A DNA stretch of 64,000 nucleotides from Actinomycetes bacterium (lineage in GTDB: Bacteria; Actinomycetota; Acidimicrobiia; Acidimicrobiales; Ilumatobacteraceae), in contig JANXUF010000058.1 of assembly GCA_025356335.1 (NCBI GenBank), forward strand, positions 1-64,000. The letters are read 5' to 3'. Below, one piece after another: positions 9,562 to 18,780 of this stretch. Positions within the stretch are counted from its first letter, which is position 1. The number at the start of each line of letters is the position of its first letter. The translations under genes were made by a program, and so were the position numbers. The notes under the pieces were generated by a model. It searched no databases. It was given only the letters and a program-made list of their open reading frames with translations, and had not been told where the DNA came from.

Positions 9562-10324
9562 GCGGGCGTCGGATGACGTCGTGCAGTTCGTTGGCGATCT
9601 CGGCGATGGTCGAGGTTGCGCTATTGAGCGCGACCTTGTCGGCTAGCGACGGGCTGCGGCGGATGATCTCGTCCTTCGAGATGTTGTGCCAGATTGGCAG
9701 CAGGATCTGTTGTCCGGTCATCTCGCGCACAACAAGGCCGTCGAGTTCGTACTGAGCCCAGTTCTTGTTGAAAAAGTGCACCGACAACACGACGACTCCG
9801 AAGCGGCTGTTGGCAAGCCCAGCGTCGATCTTGCGGCGCAGGCTGTCGCCGACACGTAGCTCAAACTCGTCGTACCAGACGCTGAGGCCGAGATCTGCCA
9901 ACGCCTGGGCGAGTTCTCGGACGAATGACTCCTTGTCCTCCGAGGCGTGAGAGATGAAGACGTCGTAATCTCGATGCACGTCTACGCCCTGCAGATCGAC
10001 GATGTTGTCGCCGATCTCGTCGATCGACCGCCGCGCCGACGGGCTTGGTGCGAGACGGCCCGGCAATATCCGCACCGACGAGCGAACGCTTCCCGTGTGT
10101 CCGCCAAGGTCAATGACCACGTACCAGTGGCCGACCTGCGGAATCGTCAGCCGTACGGGTGAGCGTGTGTAGTGGCCGCCGTGGTAGCGGTGTTGGCGTC
10201 CTTGGCGGAGCGCGTGGAAGTTCGAAGAGTCGACGAGGCGGACGTTGGCGGCGTTACCGGACAGCGTGACTTCAACTACCGAGCCGGCGGTCTGTTGGCC
10301 AAGGTCGTAGTGGGCATACTTCAT
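9551..10324 (-). CDS. DUF1883-TIR domain protein
   Basis: N-terminus MKYAHYDLGQQTAGSVVEVTLSGNAANVRLVDSSNF... DUF1883-like; C-terminal TIR: DYDVFISHASEDKESFVRELAQAL...VWYDEFELRVGDSLRRKIDAGLANS; GAGGA upstream of ATG 10324. Confidence 0.85.
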   Translation of the reverse strand: MKYAHYDLGQQTAGSVVEVTLSGNAANVRLVDSSNFHALRQGRQHRYHGGHYTRSPVRLTIPQVGHWYVVIDLGGHTGSVRSSVRILPGRLAPSPSARRSIDEIGDNIVDLQGVDVHRDYDVFISHASEDKESFVRELAQALADLGLSVWYDEFELRVGDSLRRKIDAGLANSRFGVVVLSVHFFNKNWAQYELDGLVVREMTGQQILLPIWHNISKDEIIRRSPSLADKVALNSATSTIAEIANELHDVIRRPRAA

Positions 10325-10417
10325 TTCAGGTCCTCTGCCGTGAGGCGGGCGGATCGGGCGCCTCGGATGGGTCAGCTTACACGCTTGTGATTTGCCCCCA
10401 TCCCCGACCAAAATGGC

Positions 10418-11281
10418 GTGATGAGGATGTGCATGTGGCAATGCGGCTCGACGAGCAGGATCACACGCGAGCACGTCTTCTCTGACTGGCTGAACCGCGT
10501 TCCTCTGCTGCCACCGGGGCAGTCATGGCAGATGTTCATAACTCGCGACGGTGGCCGACCACCGATCGAGCGGACGAGCCCAGTGCTCGACCAGAAAGTG
10601 GGCCGCTACTGCCAGGATTGCAACACCGGATGGATGTCCGACATCGAGGGCAACGCCCACCAGATCGCCACGTCGTTGATCCTCGGGCAACGGGCAAGCC
10701 TTACGCCGGCTGATCAGCTGGCGCTGGCAACCTGGGCCACTCTGCGCGCCTACGTGATCGAGGCTTCGCAGATCGGCGGTGAGCGCGACGTGTTGGCGAC
10801 GGCGACCGACTACGTGGCGATGTTCGTGGGGCACCGACCATCGTCTGAAACGCTGGTACACCTGGCCCGTTTCGCCGAGCCAGGCGGCATCTATGCCTGG
10901 CCGTGCTATGGGCGCGGCTGGGTCGAAGGCGGGGTCGACCTTGTCCAGTGGTCGACGACCATCGTGATCGGACACCTCGTCCTCCGTGTCTGCGGCCGCG
11001 ATGGAGGCACCCCCGGCAAGCCATCTGTGCTGGCCCCGGAGTTCGCCAACCTCTCCTCGTTCGACGAGAAAGGCGTCTATCGGATCTGGCCGCCCGCGCC
11101 GTACACGATTCAGTTCCCACCGCCACGGCAGCTCACCCGGCAGACCATCATCGACTTCGCTAGCGAGCCTCTCCCGCAGATGAGCACGCAGTGTCCCGAT
11201 CCGCCCGCGTGTACGGGCTGCGGGACACTTCACGAGGACAACCCAGAGCTGGCCAGCGGAACCACCCCACCAATCCAGTAG
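10418..11281 (+). CDS. HNH endonuclease-like protein
   Basis: CMWQCGSTSRITREHVFSDWLNR...YCQDCNTGWMSDIEG: Cys pairs around an xEHV-type motif; start may be GTG 10418 or ATG 10421. Confidence 0.6.
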   Translation: MMRMCMWQCGSTSRITREHVFSDWLNRVPLLPPGQSWQMFITRDGGRPPIERTSPVLDQKVGRYCQDCNTGWMSDIEGNAHQIATSLILGQRASLTPADQLALATWATLRAYVIEASQIGGERDVLATATDYVAMFVGHRPSSETLVHLARFAEPGGIYAWPCYGRGWVEGGVDLVQWSTTIVIGHLVLRVCGRDGGTPGKPSVLAPEFANLSSFDEKGVYRIWPPAPYTIQFPPPRQLTRQTIIDFASEPLPQMSTQCPDPPACTGCGTLHEDNPELASGTTPPIQ

Positions 11282-11424
11282 CAGGTTGACCACGCCGTCC
11301 CCGGCATGTGAGCGAACGAGCCTTGCTTACCGTCCGTGAGCCAGCTCGGGTCTGTGTACCGGCATGGCTGCTGAGACAGCGCGTCTGTGACGGCGCGTCG
11401 GAGCGGGTTCCAATCGGGAACTCC

Positions 11425-11445
11425 TCGCGAAACACCGTTTCGCGA
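11425..11445. repeat. Perfect inverted repeat TCGCGAAAC-ACC-GTTTCGCGA
   Basis: 9-bp arms around a 3-nt loop, between the cargo and the tRNA. Confidence 0.8.
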
Positions 11446-11502
11446 CCCGTGGTCCGCGAAAAGCATTAGAAGAACCATTAGAAGTCGGGTGCCTGAACGA
11501 CG

Positions 11503-11537
11503 AAGCCCTGGCCCGCCGTAGTGGCTGACCAGGGCTT
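11503..11537. terminator. Candidate terminator hairpin between element cargo and tRNA
   Basis: AAGCCCTGG (11503-11511) pairs with CCAGGGCTT (11529-11537), followed on + by TTCTT; could serve both directions. Confidence 0.55.
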
Positions 11538-11543
11538 TCTTAG

Positions 11544-11617
<74 letters not shown>

Positions 11618-11666
11618 TCGAGGTGCGACAGGAACGATATCGCCTGCTCTCAACCCTTACAACCCC

Positions 11667-14600
11667 CTACGCTCCCGTCGTCGGCGTGGTGCCGGAGGGG
11701 CTCGTGCTCGACGACGACGATGACGAAGGGTTTGACGACGTGGTTGACGAAGGGGTTGACGACGTCGTGGATCCAGCCGTCGTGTTGGCCGTCACGGTGG
11801 TTCCTGTTGCAAGTGACGCAGCTTGTGCAGCCTTGGTGTATGCCTCGTTCAACTTCGTCTGATAGGTACCGAGATCGCCGGCCTTCAGCGCAACCTGGGC
11901 GGCGTTGTAGGCGGCCTGCGCCTGTGTGAGCAACTGCTCGGGTGTCGCAGTGCCCGTCCCGGTACCCGCAGACGGCGTAGTGGTCGACGGATTCGACCCG
12001 GTCCCGGTCCCCGTGCCGGTCCCGGTCCCAGCTGCAGTTCCTGCGCTGGCGTCCGACGAGTTGCAGCTGTTGCTCGTGCCGCTGGTGTCGTTCTGTGCCG
12101 GACGATCGCCGATGACGACTCTGACACCCGGGAAGAGCGAGTCGATCGCGTCCCCGATCGAGGCGCCACACGTCGAGTTGTCACCGCTCGTCACCGATAC
12201 GGCGACGAGGCTGGCGACTTGTGTATCGCCACTCGTGTTGACGAGGAACCACGGCCTCACCCAGATCAACCCGCTACCGTCCGCCTTCAGCGGGATCAAT
12301 TGCGTGTCCCCGAACTCGACCTGGGTGCCACCTTGGCCGAGGAGCGACAGTGTCTTGGAGAATGTCGTCTCGATGTTGGCGTGTACCTGGGTCGGTCCGC
12401 TCGTCTTCTTGCCGTCCGGCAGCGTGCCGTTGACCGAATAGGCGATCAGTGTGCCGTAGTCCTTCGGATCGCTCGATGCCGTCATGAAGCCCTGGAGTTC
12501 CTGGCGGGCACCGTCCGCCGAGAACGGAACGTACGGACGGAACAGCACGAACTCCGACGTCGAAGCATCGGGTGCCTGGAACATCGTGTAGTACGGCTCG
12601 AACTTCGCTTTGTTGGAGTCCTGCACCCGACCGGAACCGGCGGCGACGGTATTCGCCGACGTGTCAGCGGCGACACTCGCCTGGTTGTGGATCGTGTCAG
12701 GCTCTTGGGCGACGCTCCAGGCATTGGCCTGGTTGTAGAACGCGGTCGGATCATTCAACTGGTACCGGCCGTACATGTTCGTCTGCACACGGAAGAGGTC
12801 CTCCGGGTACCGGAAATGCGAACGCAATTCGGCCGGGATGTCAGCGCCGGATGTGAACAGTTTCGGGAACGCCGACTGCCATACCTTGATGATCGGATCG
12901 GTGTCGTCGACGACATAGAGCGTGACGGTGCCGTTGTAGGCATCGACGACAGCCTTGACCGAGTTGCGCACGTAGTTGTACGAACCGCCGAGCCCGCTGC
13001 CGTCCGGCAGCTGACGGTTGTCGGCGAACTGTGCGTTCGGGTAGCGGCCGGACGTCGTGTAGGCGTCCTCGATCCACACCAGTCGGCCGTCGTAGACGAC
13101 AGGATACGGATCGGCATCGAGCTTGAGGAACGGCGCAACCTTGGAGATGCGCGTCTTGACATCACGGTTGTAGATGACCTTCGAGCTTTCGCTGATCAGC
13201 TTGGAACCGAACATGTTGTACTCGCCGAACGACACGGCGAAGGCGAGTTTGCGCAGCGTCGAATCGAGCTTGACGCCGTCAGTACCGGTGTAGTTCGGCT
13301 GCGAAGGATCGAGTGACTGTTCGGCGTTGCCGGTGCCGACGACCGAGTAGCCGGACAGTTGGTCGCCGACGTAGATCTCCGGACGCTTGAGGTTCAACGT
13401 GTTCGTGGGGGTCGTCAGATCCACGTAATCCGGTGCGCCGTCGACAGTGACCTGACTCGACGGAGCGAACGCCAGGCCGTAGCCGGAGGTGTACGACAGG
13501 TGCTGGCCGACCCATGAACCTGAAGGAATGTTGCTCGGGTTGAGTTCGCGAGCCGACAGCGTGACCTGCTGCTCACGGCCGTCGAGCGTATATCGATCGG
13601 TGTCGACGTTGGTGAACTGGTAGTAGGCGCGCTGGCCCTGCTTGCTCTGGAACGTCTTCTGGAAGATCGTCGGATCGATCAATCGTACGTTCTTGAACGA
13701 GCTGATGCTCTTGGTGTTGTCGACATCGGTGGACGCGATGTCGCCCTGGGTGATCGGCACCGTCTTGACCTTGTCGAGTCCGATCGCATGGTTCGTGGCC
13801 TCGATGTTGTGGATGATCGTGTCGTGCTCTTTGGTGAGTTCACTCGGCTGCACCGACACCCGCTGGACGATCGCCGGATAGATCGTGCCGGCGACGACGG
13901 CGACGATGAGCCATAGCCCAACGGAGATGACCGGAAGGGCAATACCCTTCTGACGCACGTTGTAGATCAGCAGGATCGCTGCCAGCAGCGAGATGACGAT
14001 CAGCAGATTGGTCGCAGGAAGCTGCGCGTTCTTCTCCGTGTACGAGAGTCCGTCGACGGTGCCGCGGGTCGACGTCGTCAGTTCGAAACGCTGCAGCCAA
14101 TAATCGACCGCCTTCAAAAGTGCCATCGCTGCGAGCAGTACGGACAGGTGCAATTTCACCTGCGCAGTCACGTGGCGAGCGCCAGGCTGCAGGCGGATGC
14201 CGCCATTGACATAGTGGGCGACCGCCGTCAGCAGCGTGATGAGGAAAAGGCTGGCGAACAGCCAGTCGACGACGAACATCAGGAACGGCAGCTTGAACAT
14301 GTAGAAACCGACGTCACGTCCGAACTCCGGATCGGCGATCCCGAAGCCCTTGGAGTTGCGGAACATGAGCCATTCCTGCCAGTGACCGGACGTCGGCAGA
14401 CCGACGATCAACCCGAACAACACGGCAAAGACGGCACGAACGATGGGCTGCCGAGTACCGATGACCTCGTGATAGCGATCGAGGATCTGATCCTCTGGAC
14501 CGTCCGAATGCACCAACGGCGCCAACCGGTCGGCGATTGCCAGGCTGACGATCGCAATGGCGATGAAAGCTACGGTGAAGACGAGCGCGAGCAGCAGTTT

Positions 14601-14807
14601 GGTTCTGAGGACGCCCCAGAAGACGTCACCCCGTCCGAGCGAGTCGAACCACCACGCATCGACCGCGAAATTGGACACGCTCTTTGCCGAGATGAACACC
14701 ACGATGATGGTCGCGACGATCACGACGAGGGCGATACGCCCCCGGCCTGTCAGTGGATTGCGGAACTCGCGGGTGGGTCGGCGGGGAAGATCAGAGGGTG
14801 TCCGCAT
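11667..14807 (-). CDS. UPF0182 family multi-pass membrane protein
   Basis: Long membrane N-terminus, FVSAKSVSNFAVDAWWFDSLGRGDVFWGVL, extracellular region with conserved UPF0182 character; Ser/Thr/Gly-rich C-terminal tail. Confidence 0.9.
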   Translation of the reverse strand: MRTPSDLPRRPTREFRNPLTGRGRIALVVIVATIIVVFISAKSVSNFAVDAWWFDSLGRGDVFWGVLRTKLLLALVFTVAFIAIAIVSLAIADRLAPLVHSDGPEDQILDRYHEVIGTRQPIVRAVFAVLFGLIVGLPTSGHWQEWLMFRNSKGFGIADPEFGRDVGFYMFKLPFLMFVVDWLFASLFLITLLTAVAHYVNGGIRLQPGARHVTAQVKLHLSVLLAAMALLKAVDYWLQRFELTTSTRGTVDGLSYTEKNAQLPATNLLIVISLLAAILLIYNVRQKGIALPVISVGLWLIVAVVAGTIYPAIVQRVSVQPSELTKEHDTIIHNIEATNHAIGLDKVKTVPITQGDIASTDVDNTKSISSFKNVRLIDPTIFQKTFQSKQGQRAYYQFTNVDTDRYTLDGREQQVTLSARELNPSNIPSGSWVGQHLSYTSGYGLAFAPSSQVTVDGAPDYVDLTTPTNTLNLKRPEIYVGDQLSGYSVVGTGNAEQSLDPSQPNYTGTDGVKLDSTLRKLAFAVSFGEYNMFGSKLISESSKVIYNRDVKTRISKVAPFLKLDADPYPVVYDGRLVWIEDAYTTSGRYPNAQFADNRQLPDGSGLGGSYNYVRNSVKAVVDAYNGTVTLYVVDDTDPIIKVWQSAFPKLFTSGADIPAELRSHFRYPEDLFRVQTNMYGRYQLNDPTAFYNQANAWSVAQEPDTIHNQASVAADTSANTVAAGSGRVQDSNKAKFEPYYTMFQAPDASTSEFVLFRPYVPFSADGARQELQGFMTASSDPKDYGTLIAYSVNGTLPDGKKTSGPTQVHANIETTFSKTLSLLGQGGTQVEFGDTQLIPLKADGSGLIWVRPWFLVNTSGDTQVASLVAVSVTSGDNSTCGASIGDAIDSLFPGVRVVIGDRPAQNDTSGTSNSCNSSDASAGTAAGTGTGTGTGTGSNPSTTTPSAGTGTGTATPEQLLTQAQAAYNAAQVALKAGDLGTYQTKLNEAYTKAAQAASLATGTTVTANTTAGSTTSSTPSSTTSSNPSSSSSSSTSPSGTTPTTGA

Positions 14808-14885
14808 CGACCGTGACGCTAGCCGCAATCTCTCGTAGAAAGGCTGGCAGCTCGAACCGGTCGCCGAGGACGACGTCGCGAGCGA

Positions 14886-16946
14886 CTATGGCCGCCCGGC
14901 AGCGACGATCAGGCAGCGGCAGCCGAGGTGCGCTGGAGATGAGAGGTCTCCGGTCGGAAAGGCATCGCCGAATTGGACGACGCCGGCAGCAGCGTTGGTG
15001 CTGCATTCGCCGCAAGCGGGGTTGGCCGGCGAAATGATCCACGACACGGCGGTGCCTGGGACGAGCACGGCCGAAACACCACGGGCGTAGGCGGAGGCAG
15101 CGAGATCCGCGGCCGCGGTATCGAGCACCGACGTCTTCCATTCACGGTAGATCCCGCGCACAGTCTGTCCGAGTTTGTCGTTCGACGACTGGGCGGCGAC
15201 CGCTGCGTACAGCCGTTCGCGCAGCGGCTGCACAACAGCTTCTTCGACTTCGGCCAGCAGCGTCTCGATGATCCCGGCATCGGCGATCCGACGTTGCGGA
15301 TCACCGGCTGGATCGGAGAACATCGCTCCGCCCGTCGCCGCGGTGTACAGAGCGTCGTGGATCACCTGCGCATAGCTGCGGGCGTGTTCCGGCTCGAGCG
15401 GCACCAGCGCGTCGAGGTCGGAGACGGGTTCCTTACGGCGGAGCACATCGAGCACATCGTTCTGCTCATCGGCAAGCACCCGTTTGAGCTTGCGGGCGAC
15501 CGAGGCGGTCAGGCTCGCCAGCAGTTCGTCACGATGCTCGAAGACGGATACGTACTCTGGCCCAGCCGTCCCGACAGGAACTTCGCCGGCATCGTCTGAC
15601 GACTCCGTCGCCGGCCGTTTCTTGGGGGCTTGCCTGATCGCCGTCGGCGCAGCGACGCTCTGCTCGACGTCACGAGCGATCTCCTCCGCCTTGGCAATCT
15701 TGAGCTTGGCAAACAGCTGGTCAACGGCGACGCTACTCTGCGACTGCGTGTGATCGGCGGCGCGGCTGTCGAGCTCACCGGCGAACAACGACACCACAGA
15801 CGCCAGCGGCCCATGGTCGTCGACCGTTACGTCTCCGACCGCCGAGTCGTCGACCGTTACGTCTTCGACCGACGAGTCGTCGACCGTCACCTCTCCGACC
15901 GTTACCTCTTCGACCGCCGAGTCGTCGAGGAGGGACATTTCACCATCCGTGTCGATGCCGGTATCGGCGGTCCCAGGATGACCGTCGACGTCATCCGTTC
16001 CGGTCGCCGCATCGGGGTGCGTTGCCACCTCATCCGCGTTCGGAACGACGCCGTCTTCGTCCTCGTCGGTGGCGTTGTACATCGCCACGGACGATGACGC
16101 TCCTGCCTCCGCCTGTTCCGGCGAGGCTGCTCCACGAACCGGTGCAGCATCGGTTGCAGCTGCAGCCGCCGAGGGTTTCGCCGCAGTCTCGACCGGCTTC
16201 GGGTTCGGTGTCAGCGCCGGCAATGTCGAAGAAGCGACGGACGGACGGGGAACCATCACCGGAACGGGCCCAGTGGTCAGGGCGAGATTGACGAGTTCTT
16301 CCGGCTCGCCACCGAGTTCGTCGACCTCGACGAGCACGTCGACGGCAACGAGTCGCGCCCGCTCGAACGCCTGCATCAAGCGTTCACGTCCGGAGTTCAC
16401 CTGCATGAGCTGCATGCGGGCCAGCTCACGACGTCGGCCGACGTCGGCGAGCACCCGTTCGCGGTATTCGCGTGCCTCGTTGGCCATGTCGCGCCCCTGC
16501 GCCCGTGCTGCTTCGAGGTGCATCTGTGCTTCGATCTGCGCTTCCTGCAGACGCTTGGCAGCTTCGAGTTCCGCTTGGCTGCGGGTCGTGGCAGCTTCCT
16601 CGGCAGCCTCGCGGAGCAGGCGCGTCGCGCCCTCTTCTGCCCGTGTTCGGATCGACAAGGCAGCTTCCCGAGCGGTGGCGATGACACGCGCCGTCTCCTC
16701 GCCGAGCATGCTCGTCAGCGTTTCCTCGTCCAGCGGCAGCGTTGGAGCGATCTGCGCCTGCTTCAGTGCGGCGACCTCACGTTCGAGCTGACGCTCGCGG
16801 TCCTGCAGCCGAGTGAGCTCACCCGAGACGGTACGAAGGAGCCCGCGGACCTCATTCGGATCGAACCCACGACGCACCGTCGAAAACGTGGCGGCGGCAA
16901 TGGCATTCGGAGATGAAGGGTCTGGGCGCGAAAACTGAACGGCCAT
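14886..16946 (-). CDS. DivIVA-like coiled-coil protein with phage head morphogenesis (Mu F)-like C-terminus
   Basis: N-terminal FSTVRRGFDPNEVRGLLRTVSGELTRLQDRERQLEREV typical of DivIVA-like domains; long coiled coil; C-terminal WIISPANPACGECSTNAAAGVVQFGDAFPTG..SPAHLGCRCLIV. Confidence 0.7.
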   Translation of the reverse strand: MAVQFSRPDPSSPNAIAAATFSTVRRGFDPNEVRGLLRTVSGELTRLQDRERQLEREVAALKQAQIAPTLPLDEETLTSMLGEETARVIATAREAALSIRTRAEEGATRLLREAAEEAATTRSQAELEAAKRLQEAQIEAQMHLEAARAQGRDMANEAREYRERVLADVGRRRELARMQLMQVNSGRERLMQAFERARLVAVDVLVEVDELGGEPEELVNLALTTGPVPVMVPRPSVASSTLPALTPNPKPVETAAKPSAAAAATDAAPVRGAASPEQAEAGASSSVAMYNATDEDEDGVVPNADEVATHPDAATGTDDVDGHPGTADTGIDTDGEMSLLDDSAVEEVTVGEVTVDDSSVEDVTVDDSAVGDVTVDDHGPLASVVSLFAGELDSRAADHTQSQSSVAVDQLFAKLKIAKAEEIARDVEQSVAAPTAIRQAPKKRPATESSDDAGEVPVGTAGPEYVSVFEHRDELLASLTASVARKLKRVLADEQNDVLDVLRRKEPVSDLDALVPLEPEHARSYAQVIHDALYTAATGGAMFSDPAGDPQRRIADAGIIETLLAEVEEAVVQPLRERLYAAVAAQSSNDKLGQTVRGIYREWKTSVLDTAAADLAASAYARGVSAVLVPGTAVSWIISPANPACGECSTNAAAGVVQFGDAFPTGDLSSPAHLGCRCLIVAAGRP
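15816..15925. repeat. ~30-bp imperfect tandem repeat inside the DivIVA-like CDS
   Basis: gtcgtcgaccgttacgtctccgaccgccga / gtcgtcgaccgttacgtcttcgaccgacga / gtcgtcgaccgtcacctctccgacc...; encodes (V/E)DVTVDDS-type repeats. Confidence 0.75.
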
Positions 16947-17086
16947 AAGCAGCAAACAGTACGACGAGTGGCCGAACATTTCGCGGCACTCGCCGGAGTC
17001 GTCGTCAGACCGACGTCAGTTCGTCGTCAGTTCGTCGTGTGATTCATCGGACTGTCGTCAACCTCACAGGTCGTCGCGTCGTTCCG

Positions 17087-18421
17087 TCACGTCGTCGTCG
17101 GTGTCGTCGGTGTCGTCGGTGGACTCTGAACGGGTGCGGATCCGTCAGCCGCCGCAGGAGTCGTCGAAGCCGTCGCCCCCGCCGCTGGCTTGTAGTCCTT
17201 GCCGGGCGTGCCGAGCTCGAGCGCGTTGCCACCGAACTTGGCGAGCACGGCGAGCGCGTCGTCGAGCGTGTTGACGGTGAAGACCTTGTCGGCACCGAAT
17301 ATCTTCTTGACGGTCGCGATCTCCTCTGCGCTCTGCGAGGCAGGAATGATGAACGCCTCTGCACCTGCCTGCTTGACGGACACCGCCTTCTGGTGGATTC
17401 CGCCGATCGCCCCCACCTTGCCGTTGACATCGATCGTGCCGGTCGCGGCGATCTTGTGACCACCGGTCAACTCGCCTGGCGTCAATTCGTCGAGCACCGT
17501 CAAGGTGAAAGCCAGTCCAGCGGAGGGCCCTCCGATGTCGCCGGTCTTGATGCCGACGTCGAAGGGCAGTTTGACCGAAGAGGTATCGGCCAGGATGATG
17601 CCGAAGATGGCGCGACCTTTGGTGTCGGGATCTTCGATCAGCGTGACGGTTCCGGTCTGCTTGTCGGAACCCGGCTCACCCGTCTTCGGGTCGAGACGGC
17701 TCACCGTCACCGAGACGGTGTCTCCTGGTTTGTGGGCGGCAGCCTTCATCACACGGGAGAGGTCGACAGACGTAGCGACGGGCTGGCCGTCGACGGAATC
17801 GATCTGATCACCGCGCTTGAGGAAGTCGCCGGCCGGGACGAACTTGATGCACGTGCGGTTGTCAGCAGACGCGGTGATGCACTGGACCTGGTCGATGATC
17901 GCCCGGCCCGGCTCGATCTCGGTCGGATAGCCGAGCTTGGTCAGGGCGACATACGGGGCGTCGTCGACGGCCGTCCGCATCTGTGCGAGCGCCGCCTGGC
18001 GGTCTGCCTCGGGGGTTCTGTCGCCGAACTCGTGCTTCTTGTCCTGCTCGTTGACATCGGGGTCGATCCAACCTTGGAATGCGGCGAGTGCGTTGAGTTG
18101 GCCACCGGCAACGGTCACGAACAGCACCCGCCCCTTCGGCGCATATCGAGGCACAGCACTGAACTGCAAGCGACCGTTGACCGGTGCAGCGCCGCCCGGC
18201 GCCTCGCCGTAGCGGTCGACGAGCACGAAGGATGACACGACGACGGCGAGCAGCAGGACACCGCTGATCGCTGCAAGCGGTATCGCCCAGAGACGATGGT
18301 TCTTCGACGGCATTCGCACTGGTGAAGGTTCCCACGGCCAACGCTGCGACGGGGATCGCCGCGGAACGGGAGGCGCCGGGACGGTCGCTGCCGCGTTCGC
18401 GTTCCCGCCACCCACTACCAT
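17087..18421 (-). CDS. YlbL-type PDZ domain / Lon-like serine protease
   Basis: TM segment, PDZ region (LKRGDQIDSVDGQPV), Lon-type catalytic GDIGGPSAGLAFTLTVLDELTPGELTGGHKIAATGTID..GKVGAIGGIHQKA. Confidence 0.85.
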   Translation of the reverse strand: MVVGGGNANAAATVPAPPVPRRSPSQRWPWEPSPVRMPSKNHRLWAIPLAAISGVLLLAVVVSSFVLVDRYGEAPGGAAPVNGRLQFSAVPRYAPKGRVLFVTVAGGQLNALAAFQGWIDPDVNEQDKKHEFGDRTPEADRQAALAQMRTAVDDAPYVALTKLGYPTEIEPGRAIIDQVQCITASADNRTCIKFVPAGDFLKRGDQIDSVDGQPVATSVDLSRVMKAAAHKPGDTVSVTVSRLDPKTGEPGSDKQTGTVTLIEDPDTKGRAIFGIILADTSSVKLPFDVGIKTGDIGGPSAGLAFTLTVLDELTPGELTGGHKIAATGTIDVNGKVGAIGGIHQKAVSVKQAGAEAFIIPASQSAEEIATVKKIFGADKVFTVNTLDDALAVLAKFGGNALELGTPGKDYKPAAGATASTTPAAADGSAPVQSPPTTPTTPTTT

Positions 18422-18431
18422 CGGGTGCTGC

Positions 18432-18770
18432 GTGATGTTGTCAGCCGTTTCGAAACTGTCCGTCGATTCACTCACGTTTCGCGCGCTGCTGGTAGCTGGA
18501 GCCACGATTGCAGCCTTGATCCTCCTCGGTCGCGGCAAGCCTGCCAGGCCGGGTCGCTGGACACCACCCCCGCTCAGAAGAACCGAACGGGAATTCGATG
18601 TGGAACAGATCGAGGTCAAGGAATACACGGGCACATCGATCTGGCGACGCCTTTGCGCACTCGTCGGGTCGACGGCAATGGCATTCGTCAGCGGCATCCT
18701 GCTGGCGACGATCATCGCCCTCGGCCTGATCTACGCCATCTCCACGCTCACCAGCCTGCTCAAGCACTGA
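18432..18770 (+). CDS. Small membrane protein of unknown function
   Basis: 112 aa with two hydrophobic segments; GTG/ATG start only about 10 bp from the divergent ylbL-like start. Confidence 0.55.
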   Translation: MMLSAVSKLSVDSLTFRALLVAGATIAALILLGRGKPARPGRWTPPPLRRTEREFDVEQIEVKEYTGTSIWRRLCALVGSTAMAFVSGILLATIIALGLIYAISTLTSLLKH

Positions 18771-18780
18771 CGCTCACCTC

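Larger units (their letters stand above)
1..11543. mobile_element. Right-hand part of a putative integrative mobilizable/conjugative element; left end lies outside the window
   Basis: MobF relaxase, HTH/excisionase-like gene and tyrosine integrase in a row, flanked by methyltransferase/nuclease-like and TIR/Abi cargo; ends next to the 3' end of a tRNA-fMet gene. Boundaries are inferred; no att duplication was seen inside the window. Confidence 0.7.

Noticed and set aside
11823-13316. 497-aa plus-strand ORF inside UPF0182 gene
   Set aside because: Arg/Val-rich shadow reading frame without domain-like features; UPF0182 on the minus strand explains the region.
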